Source of the DNA: Candidatus Methylomirabilota bacterium
Lineage (GTDB): Bacteria; Methylomirabilota; Methylomirabilia; Methylomirabilales; CSP1-5
DNA length: 17,837 bases
Assembly (NCBI GenBank): GCA_023249165.1
Contig: JAHFDE010000028.1
Location: forward strand, 1 to 17,837
Direction: 5' to 3'
Shown here: piece by piece, positions 1 through 5,863 of the stretch
How the letters are laid out: every line of letters begins with the position of its first letter
Numbering within the stretch: the first letter of the stretch is position 1
The notes under the pieces: generated by a model
Told to the model about the DNA's origin: nothing
Database searches by the model: none
Seen by the model: only the letters and a program-made list of their open reading frames with translations
Translations under genes and position numbers: made by a program

Positions 1-42
1 CATACCTAGGATCGTCATTAGCACACGATACTTCGCTTCCAT
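1..42 (-). CDS. 5' end of an unidentified leftward gene (partial)
   Basis: The first 14 codons read MEAKYRVLMTILGM and run off the left edge of the window. The ATG (40-42) is preceded by an AGGAGG ribosome binding site at 50-55 with a 7-nt spacer, which is the best initiation context in this part of the window and the reason for calling a gene. The N-terminus is basic and then hydrophobic, as at the start of a signal peptide or membrane segment, but 14 residues are too few for a family assignment. The mRNA leader would run through the hairpin and T-tract at 61-100. Confidence 0.6.
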   Translation of the reverse strand, partial: MEAKYRVLMTILGM

Positions 43-64
43 CGCTTACCCTCCTAAGACAAAA

Positions 65-100
65 ACGCCCTCCCGGGCCGTGCTCCGCCCGAGAGGGCGT
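65..100 (-). terminator. Rho-independent terminator or attenuator upstream of the leftward gene
   Basis: ACGCCCTC (65-72) pairs with GAGGGCGT (93-100), and the inner CCGGGC/GCCCGA adds five more pairs and one mismatch around an 8-nt loop. Read leftward, the stem is followed directly by five T residues (65-61), the canonical layout for the minus strand. It lies only 10 nt upstream of the ribosome binding site at 50-55. No rightward gene ends here, so a role as a leader attenuator is possible. Confidence 0.7.
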
Positions 101-254
101 CTGAATGTTTGGTGCGCCTTCGATTGTGCCGGAGGTGGGCTAAGAATTACTATGCCTACCCCGGGTCCATGCTGCTACTGCCTCAGGGAAGCCAATTCCT
201 TCCCTCAATACAGAAGCCATTCCACGCGATAGCCAAAGGGTCCCTCGGTAACCT

Positions 255-272
255 ACTAGTATTCTTACTAGT
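255..272. promoter_or_regulatory. Perfect palindrome, candidate operator
   Basis: ACTAGTA (255-261), a TTCT spacer and TACTAGT (266-272) form a perfect 7-bp inverted repeat. It overlaps the -10 and the spacer of the candidate leftward promoter at 261-288, which is where a repressor would sit. It could equally be a weak RNA hairpin at the start of the transcript. Confidence 0.4.
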
Positions 273-288
273 CCAGCGTCCTTGTCAA
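261..288 (-). promoter_or_regulatory. Candidate sigma70-type promoter for the leftward gene at 1-42
   Basis: On the minus strand a perfect TTGACA -35 (288-283) is followed by a 16-nt spacer and AAGAAT (266-261, 4 of 6 consensus bases). Transcription would start near 254 and run through the hairpins at 185-205 and 65-100 to the start codon at 42. Confidence 0.4.
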
Positions 289-428
289 GCCCAAAGTAGT
301 CCTCGAAATGGCGTTCTGGTGCTCTTGTTGCCGGTAAGCGGAAACGCCGAACACCTGGACTTCGCCCACAGCCCGGCGGTGGCTGCGGGCGCGGACGGCG
401 GAATTGCGCAGGGGACGCGGAAACCAGC

Positions 429-457
429 TTGACAGAAAGGTCCTGATCCAAGATTAT
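429..457 (+). promoter_or_regulatory. Candidate sigma70-type promoter for the outer-membrane protein and ABC exporter genes
   Basis: TTGACA (429-434), a 17-nt spacer and GATTAT (452-457, 4 of 6 consensus bases). Transcription would start near 464, giving a leader of about 67 nt before the ATG at 531. Confidence 0.5.
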
Positions 458-530
458 CGGCGGGCCGCTGTAGCCCGTGGTTGGCCTTCTTCGCTTGCAG
501 CCCCGACCGTGCCAGGATGAGGGAGGGTCT

Positions 531-1313
531 ATGACGCGGGTCACTACGCCGTTGGCTTGGCGCGGTCTGAACCGCTGTCGGTTGTGGTGTGGAGCCATTG
601 TCTTATTGCTGTTCCTGGGGCTCGGGGCAGCGGCTGTCGATGCCAGCCCGCTCGACACCGAGGACACCAAGACTTTGGAGCCCGGGCAGGTCGAGTTCGA
701 ACTGCAGGGCGACTACGAGAAGAGCCCAGACGAGAAAGTATGGTCTCTCACCACCACGCTGAATATTGGCGTCCTGCCGGGGCTCGAGGTGGACGTGGAT
801 GCGCCGTTCGTCCTGCTCGATCCGGACGACGAGAGCACACGCGGGGGGGTGGGCGATGTGGAGCTCACGATCAAGTACCGGCTCCTCGATGAGACTGAAC
901 GCCGGCCAGCCTTCATGGGCGCTGTTGTCTTGAGACTGCCCACAGGCGACGAAGATCGCGGCCTTGGAGAGCAAGGCGTTGACGTGCAGCCCCTCGCCAT
1001 CGTCAGCAAGACCTTTGGTCCCCTCACCCTGACACTGAATGGCGGGTATACCTTCGTCACGCGCGATAGGGACCTCGATTTCTGGGTGGTTAATGGCTCC
1101 TTCGAATATGAGATCACAGACGCATGGTCGCTCGTGGGAGAGGTCGTGAGCGAGCTGAGCGCGCAACAGGGGGGTGACGTCCTCGTGCTCCGGGCCGGCA
1201 CGGTGCTTGCGATTACCGAGGGAATCGAGGTGTACACAGCCGTGGGGTTCGGACTGACCGGGGACAGCCCGGATGTCACTGTGAGGCTGGGCGTGACGAT
1301 CGCCCTGTTTTGA
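531..1313 (+). CDS. Outer-membrane beta-barrel protein, putative MetA-pathway/transporter-like family
   Basis: This is a 260-residue predicted outer-membrane protein. The start at 531 follows a GGGAGGG ribosome binding site at 521-527; the open frame extends upstream to 477 but without comparable signals. Residues 1-40 form a signal peptide: arginines, then the hydrophobic core AIVLLLFLGLGAAA, with likely cleavage after VDA. The mature chain has alternating short beta strands with acidic loops and ends in Phe, as outer-membrane barrels do. The pattern EPGQVEFELQGDYEKS near the mature N-terminus and GDVELTIKYRL further on resembles the family annotated as putative phenol-degradation MetA or simply transporter. 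The true function of that family is not well defined. It lies 58 bp upstream of two ABC half-exporter genes on the same strand and may be their outer-membrane partner, which is inference. Confidence 0.75.
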   Translation: MTRVTTPLAWRGLNRCRLWCGAIVLLLFLGLGAAAVDASPLDTEDTKTLEPGQVEFELQGDYEKSPDEKVWSLTTTLNIGVLPGLEVDVDAPFVLLDPDDESTRGGVGDVELTIKYRLLDETERRPAFMGAVVLRLPTGDEDRGLGEQGVDVQPLAIVSKTFGPLTLTLNGGYTFVTRDRDLDFWVVNGSFEYEITDAWSLVGEVVSELSAQQGGDVLVLRAGTVLAITEGIEVYTAVGFGLTGDSPDVTVRLGVTIALF

Positions 1314-1334
1314 GCGACCGCGGCCGCTCCGGCA

Positions 1335-1363
1335 TTGACTGCCGATCCCGCCTCTGGTACAAA
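1335..1363 (+). promoter_or_regulatory. Candidate internal promoter before the first ABC exporter gene
   Basis: TTGACT (1335-1340), a 17-nt spacer and TACAAA (1358-1363, 4 of 6 consensus bases). The -10 ends 8 nt before the ATG at 1372, so a transcript from here would be nearly leaderless. It would lack the AAGGAAG ribosome binding site at 1362-1368, which would serve read-through mRNA instead. Confidence 0.35.
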
Positions 1364-1371
1364 GGAAGTTC

Positions 1372-3162
1372 ATGAAAGCAATCCTGGCGCTCTATCGCCC
1401 CCACCGTACACTCCTCCTGCTGGGCCTCGTCGCCAGCCTCTGCTCAAGCGGCTTTGCCCTGACCATTCCCTGGATCCTCAAAGTAGCCATCGATCGGCTG
1501 CAGGAGCGGCCGGCGGGCGCGACCCTGCTCCTCTTCGCCGGTGCCCTCCTCCTCTTCACGCTGCTTCAGGGCGCCTTCCGCTTCCTCGCCCGGAGAACGA
1601 TCGTGGGGATCTCCCGCCAGATTGAGTACGACCTGCGCAACCGGCTCTACCGCCAGTGGCTCGACCTGGACGGCGGCTTCTACGATCGGGTCCCCTCCGG
1701 AGATCTCATGGCCCGGGCCACCCAGGATATGAGTGCCCTCCGGACGCTGCTGGGCGCGGGGCCGCTCCACCTCTCTTCCACCGTCATCGTGGGAATTTCT
1801 GCCATGGCCCTCATGGCGCGCCTCGACCCGTGGCTTAGCCTGTACGCCCTGGCCCCCTTCCCCATGCTCCTCTGGACCCTCTCAGCACTCCAGCACCGGA
1901 TGGAGACGGGACTACACCGAGTGCAGGCCCGCTATCAGGAGCTCTGTGGCCAGGTGCAAGAGGCAGTCGCCGGCATGCGCGTCATCAAGACCTACACGCT
2001 CGGGAGGGCCATGGTGGCCGCCTTCCGGGACAAGGGTGAACAGTACCTGGCCGAGGAGATGCGCGTGGCGCGGCTCGAAGGTATCTACTATCCCCTGACC
2101 GGCCTCGCCGGCGGCATCGGCGTGGTGCTCGTGCTCGCCATCGGTGGCCAACAGGTCGCGTCTGGGCAGATGACACTCGGCGAGCTGGTGGCCTTCAACG
2201 GCTACCTTGCCATGCTGATGTGGCCTACGATCGCAGCCGCCTGGGTCCTGAGCTTGTGGCAGCGGGGAAAGGTGGCCTTCGACCGGATCGCCCAGACCCT
2301 TGCGGAAGAGCCGGCGGTCCGGGATCACACCCAGCCGATCCATCCCATCACCATCCGGGGAAGCATCGAGGCGAGGGGCCTTACCTTTCGCTACGGAAAC
2401 GGGAGCGGCCCGCCGGCCCTGTCTCACCTCTCGGTGTCGATCCCTAGCGGGGCCTTCGTGGGATTCGTCGGCCCGAGCGGCGGCGGCAAGAGCACCTTTC
2501 TCAGCCTTCTCCTTCGCCTCAGGGAGATCCCCGAGGGGCAGCTCTTGCTGGACGGGATCGACATCACCCGGCTCCCCATAGCCGTCCTCAGGCGGACCAT
2601 CGGCTATGTTCCTCAAGAGGCCTTTCTCCTCTCGGACACCCTGTGGAACAACATCGCCTTCGGCCTCGAAAACCCCGACGAAACCTCGATTCGCCACACC
2701 CTGTTTCTTGCCTGCCTCGAAGAGGAGGTGAAGGCTCTCCCCAAAGGCCTCGAGACCGTGGTGGGAGAGCGTGGGGTCACGCTGTCAGGGGGACAGCGGC
2801 AGAGGGTGACCATCGCGCGGGCCGTCGCTCGGGACCCCCGGATCCTGATCCTCGACGACGCGCTATCCAGTGTGGACGCCGAGACCGAGAGGCTGATCCT
2901 GGACCGGCTCCGCGCTCATTTCCTTGGCCGGACGATCCTCGTGAGCACCCATCGGCTGACGAGCATGGAACGAGCCGACCTCATTCTCGTCCTGGACCGG
3001 GGGCGTCTCGTCGAGCACGGCACACACGGCGAGCTGTTGCATCGGGCAGGGCTCTACTCCCACCTGTGGGATCGGTATCATCGTCGAGAGGCGCTAGATG
3101 AGTTCACAGTTCATAGTTCAGGGTTCAGGGTTCAGCAGGAGAGTTCATGGTTCATGGAATAG
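1372..3162 (+). CDS. ABC exporter half-transporter, subunit with degenerate Walker B
   Basis: This 596-residue protein has an N-terminal six-helix exporter domain (about residues 10-300) and a C-terminal ATPase domain. Visible motifs are Walker A GPSGGGKST (367-375), Q-loop Q415, signature LSGGQ (471-475), Walker B ILILDD (491-496) and H-loop H527. The residue after the Walker B aspartate is Asp496, not the usual catalytic Glu. In heterodimeric exporters of the BmrCD or TM287/288 type the subunit with the degenerate site has the same Glu-to-Asp change. The next gene supplies a normal Walker B and an altered signature, so the two probably form one heterodimer. The ATG is preceded by AAGGAAG. 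The last 19 or so residues (FTVHSSGFRVQQESSWFME) are encoded by the heptamer repeat at 3101-3155 and look like a non-native tail. The substrate (drug, lipid or peptide) cannot be told from sequence. Confidence 0.9.
   Translation: MKAILALYRPHRTLLLLGLVASLCSSGFALTIPWILKVAIDRLQERPAGATLLLFAGALLLFTLLQGAFRFLARRTIVGISRQIEYDLRNRLYRQWLDLDGGFYDRVPSGDLMARATQDMSALRTLLGAGPLHLSSTVIVGISAMALMARLDPWLSLYALAPFPMLLWTLSALQHRMETGLHRVQARYQELCGQVQEAVAGMRVIKTYTLGRAMVAAFRDKGEQYLAEEMRVARLEGIYYPLTGLAGGIGVVLVLAIGGQQVASGQMTLGELVAFNGYLAMLMWPTIAAAWVLSLWQRGKVAFDRIAQTLAEEPAVRDHTQPIHPITIRGSIEARGLTFRYGNGSGPPALSHLSVSIPSGAFVGFVGPSGGGKSTFLSLLLRLREIPEGQLLLDGIDITRLPIAVLRRTIGYVPQEAFLLSDTLWNNIAFGLENPDETSIRHTLFLACLEEEVKALPKGLETVVGERGVTLSGGQRQRVTIARAVARDPRILILDDALSSVDAETERLILDRLRAHFLGRTILVSTHRLTSMERADLILVLDRGRLVEHGTHGELLHRAGLYSHLWDRYHRREALDEFTVHSSGFRVQQESSWFME
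3101..3155. repeat. 7-bp tandem repeat, unit RGTTCAN
   Basis: Five consecutive heptamers (AGTTCAC, AGTTCAT, AGTTCAG, GGTTCAG, GGTTCAG) fill 3101-3135. A 6-nt interruption follows, then two more (AGTTCAT, GGTTCAT) at 3142-3155. The array lies inside the 3' end of the upstream ABC gene and ends just before its TAG stop. A lone GGTTCA follows at about 3169. The same period of 7 recurs in three other gene gaps of this window with different units. Confidence 0.85.
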
Positions 3163-3217
3163 GCCAGGGTTCAAAGTGACAGCAAAGGCCAAGTAGAAAG
3201 AGACGGCGAGCGGCAGA

Positions 3218-4993
3218 ATGGTGGCATTGGCGGACCACGAAGAGGAGACGATCGTCGGGCGGGCCTATGACGCCCGACTGGTGAAGCGTCTGCTCACGTA
3301 TCTCATCCCCTACCGCGCGGCTCTCGCCGGCTCGGGCACCTTGCTCATCCTTACCTCAGGGCTCGAAGTCATCCGCCCTTACCTCCTGAAGGTCGCCATC
3401 GACAGCTACATCGTCCCGGGTGCGCTGCAAGGACTGTGGGGCCTCGCCCTCCTGTACCTGGGCATTGTAGCCCTCGAGGGCACGGTGCGGTACGGGCTGC
3501 TCTTCCTCACCCAATGGACCGGGCAGCGGATCATGGTCGATCTCAGGCTCGAGATCTTTCGCCACCTGAACCGCCTCTCTCTCCGCTACTTCGATAGAAA
3601 CCCGGCGGGCCGGATCTTCACCCGGGTCACCTCGGACGTGGAGAACGTGAAAGAGCTGTTCACCAGCGGTCTCGTCAGCGCGGGTGGCGACCTCCTCACC
3701 GCGGGGGCGATCGTGGCGGCGATGCTCTACCTCGACCTGAAACTCTCCCTCATCACCTTTGCCATCCTCCCCCTCCTGATCGCCGTCGTCGTCCTCTTCC
3801 AGGAAAAGGCGCGGGGGACCTACCGCCTCATCCGGCAGAAGCTCAGCCGGCTGAACGCCTTCCTCCAGGAGAGCCTGAATGGGATGGGCGTGATCCAGGT
3901 CTTCGGTAGAGAAGCGGTCATGGCCACCCGCTTTGCCCGATTGAACGCCGAGCATCGCGAGGCCACACTCCGATCCCTCCTCTACTACGCCCTCTTCTAT
4001 CCGGCGGTCGAGGTGACCGCCGCCGTCGGGTTGGGACTCATCGTCTGGTACGGGGGCGGACAGGTAGTACGCGAGGCCATCACCCTGGGTGTCCTCGTCG
4101 CCTTCCTCGAATATCTCCAGCGCTTCTTCACCCCCATCAAGGACCTCAGTGAAAAGTACTACATCATGCAGTCAGCGATGGCCTCGTCCGAGCGGATCTT
4201 CGAGCTGTTGGACGAGACGCCCGAGCCGGACGGCAACGGGCATCGGGTGAGTGCGCTCCGGGGGGCGATCGAGTTCAAGGACGTCTGGTTTGCCTATCGG
4301 CCCGGTGAGCACGTCCTCAAGGGGCTCTCCTTCACGATTCAGCCGGGCGAGCGGGTGGCTCTCGTCGGGGCCACCGGCGCGGGGAAGAGCACCGTGGTGA
4401 ACCTGCTCACCCGCCTCTACGAGATCGAGCGCGGCGCCATCCTGGCCGACGGACAGGATATCCGGGAGCTCGACCTGACCGCGCTCCGGCGACGGATCGG
4501 CCTCATCCCCCAGGACCCCTTCCTCTTCTCGGAGAGCCTTGGGGTGAACCTTCGGGTGGGTGACGGGGTAGACCACGAAACGGTCACGCGATCTCTCGAG
4601 CTGGCGGGCGCCTCGCCGGTGGTCGAGCGCCTCCCGGCCGGGCTCGACACCCGTCTCACCGAGCGCGGCGCTTCCCTGTCGATGGGAGAACGTCAACTCA
4701 TCGGGCTCGCCCGCGCCCTCGCGTACGCCCCCGACATCTTGATCCTCGACGAAGCCACGTCAAGTGTGGACCCGGCCACCGAGGCGGCGTTCGCGCGCCG
4801 GCTCCGGGATCTGGCCGCAGGCAAAACGGTCCTCGTCATTGCCCATCGACTGCAGGCTGCGGCAGAGGCGGACCGGATCCTGGTCCTCCATCATGGAGCG
4901 CTGGCCGAAGAGGGGACTCACCAGGAGCTCTTGCGCCGGGGGGGCCTCTACGCCCGGCTCTGGCATCTGCAGTACGACGGCCACCCTTTGTAG
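3218..4993 (+). CDS. ABC exporter half-transporter, subunit with canonical Walker B and altered signature
   Basis: This 591-residue protein has six transmembrane helices (about residues 30-325) followed by an ATPase domain. Motifs are Walker A GATGAGKST (384-392), Q-loop Q432, signature LSMGERQ (487-493), Walker B ILILDEA with catalytic Glu512, and H-loop H543. The signature departs from LSGGQ, and the preceding gene lacks the catalytic Glu. Together these two changes would make one degenerate and one competent ATP site in the dimer, as in BmrCD/YheIH-like exporters. The gene starts 55 bp after its partner, probably in the same operon. No good ribosome binding site precedes the ATG at 3218 (only GAGCGG nearby), so the exact start is uncertain. 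The homologous region begins around residue 15. It converges on the trehalose operon, 60 bp away. Confidence 0.9.
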   Translation: MVALADHEEETIVGRAYDARLVKRLLTYLIPYRAALAGSGTLLILTSGLEVIRPYLLKVAIDSYIVPGALQGLWGLALLYLGIVALEGTVRYGLLFLTQWTGQRIMVDLRLEIFRHLNRLSLRYFDRNPAGRIFTRVTSDVENVKELFTSGLVSAGGDLLTAGAIVAAMLYLDLKLSLITFAILPLLIAVVVLFQEKARGTYRLIRQKLSRLNAFLQESLNGMGVIQVFGREAVMATRFARLNAEHREATLRSLLYYALFYPAVEVTAAVGLGLIVWYGGGQVVREAITLGVLVAFLEYLQRFFTPIKDLSEKYYIMQSAMASSERIFELLDETPEPDGNGHRVSALRGAIEFKDVWFAYRPGEHVLKGLSFTIQPGERVALVGATGAGKSTVVNLLTRLYEIERGAILADGQDIRELDLTALRRRIGLIPQDPFLFSESLGVNLRVGDGVDHETVTRSLELAGASPVVERLPAGLDTRLTERGASLSMGERQLIGLARALAYAPDILILDEATSSVDPATEAAFARRLRDLAAGKTVLVIAHRLQAAAEADRILVLHHGALAEEGTHQELLRRGGLYARLWHLQYDGHPL

Positions 4994-5053
4994 ACGTCGG
5001 CACCACACCCCGGGCGGGGCCACAGTTCGTGCCAGGACATCGCTCATTCATCC

Positions 5054-5848
5054 TCAGTGATCACGGCGCGCATGCTCATCTGCCAACCATTCAAGAAATC
5101 GGAAGACTTCCCTGACACGTCGGACATAGTATCTTGCTCCGGATCTATGATGCTCACCCACGCGAATGGTGATGCCGCTCTTCAACGCTCTAAACGCATC
5201 CTCATCTGTCTGGTCATCTCCAATATAGATGGGGAGACACGATGGGCTGGCGAGCTTTTTCATGAACCAGAGGGCAGCGTGACCTTTGGTCCACGGCACA
5301 TTGGGGCGAACCTCAAATACCCTTTTCCCTTTCACCACACGAATTGTGCCGGACCGGACAAAAGGCATGACATGATTCCAGAATTCTCTTTTCAGGTGGG
5401 TAAGCCCGTTTGCCTTTACCAAGCGGTAATGGAGACTCAACGAGAGGCCTTTGTTTTCCATAATCACCCCGTCGAACTCACGACCGACTTTGTTGAGAAT
5501 CCGTGTGACTTCAGAGAGGGCCTTTTTCAAGGCCCTTGGAACCTTCACTGTGCGTCGTGTATTGTGCCACCACAGCTCCAAACCGTGATTCCCTGCGTAG
5601 CCCAGATTTCTCAACCCAACCATCCTCTTCAGATCAGCCAGCGCTCGACCGCTGATGACAGCGAGAGTCACGTTGGGTTTCCGTGAAAGCCTTCGAAGCA
5701 CCAGCTTCGTCTGAGGGCTGAGCCTGGCTTGTCGGGGTGTTGGGGCAATGAGGGTCAGCGTACCGTCGTAGTCAAGGAGGAAAAGCAGGTCTTTCCGTGA
5801 GCGAATTTGCTTCTGTATCTCAGGCCATCGGCTCCACAGATAGTGCAT
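5054..5848 (-). CDS. otsB: Trehalose-6-phosphate phosphatase
   Basis: This 264-residue HAD-superfamily enzyme would dephosphorylate trehalose-6-phosphate to trehalose in the cytoplasm. Seen in sequence are HAD motif I DYDGT with nucleophile Asp26 and acid/base Asp28, motif II in ISGR (Ser66), NHGLE (87-91), motif III Lys188 in WTKGHA, and motif IV GDDQTDEDAF (210-219) with Asp211 and Asp212. The ATG lies 15 bp downstream of the otsA stop, with AAGGG in the gap as ribosome binding site, so the two are co-transcribed and probably translationally linked. The length is typical of free-standing bacterial OtsB. It converges with the ABC exporter gene and no convincing terminator separates them; the short CCCC/GGGG stem near 5009-5020 has no T-tract. 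Confidence 0.93.
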   Translation of the reverse strand: MHYLWSRWPEIQKQIRSRKDLLFLLDYDGTLTLIAPTPRQARLSPQTKLVLRRLSRKPNVTLAVISGRALADLKRMVGLRNLGYAGNHGLELWWHNTRRTVKVPRALKKALSEVTRILNKVGREFDGVIMENKGLSLSLHYRLVKANGLTHLKREFWNHVMPFVRSGTIRVVKGKRVFEVRPNVPWTKGHAALWFMKKLASPSCLPIYIGDDQTDEDAFRALKSGITIRVGEHHRSGARYYVRRVREVFRFLEWLADEHARRDH

Positions 5849-5863
5849 ACACCCTTGTCATGC

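Larger units (their letters stand above)
101..428. other. Gene-free stretch with dyad symmetries; possible structured leader RNA
   Basis: I see no convincing protein gene here. A leftward frame is open across this stretch, but it lacks homology I recognise and uses rare CTA, GTA and ATA codons. The stretch holds a perfect 7-bp hairpin at 185-205 (AGGGAAG, 7-nt loop, CTTCCCT), a palindrome at 255-272, a TTGACA-type promoter at 261-288 and a 6-bp dyad GGCGTT (310-315)/AACGCC (343-348). With the terminator at 65-100 this could form an untranslated leader of roughly 190-210 nt for the leftward gene. No known riboswitch consensus was recognised. Confidence 0.4.

Noticed and set aside
140..670. 176-codon minus-strand frame across the gap and the start of the outer-membrane protein
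   Set aside because: No ribosome binding site, no domain, and it overlaps a gene with a clear signal peptide and start. Its 3' part also crosses a likely promoter and hairpins.
5009..5020. CCCC-GGGC-GGGG stem between the ABC and otsB genes as a terminator
   Set aside because: The stem is only 4 bp and no T-tract follows on either strand.
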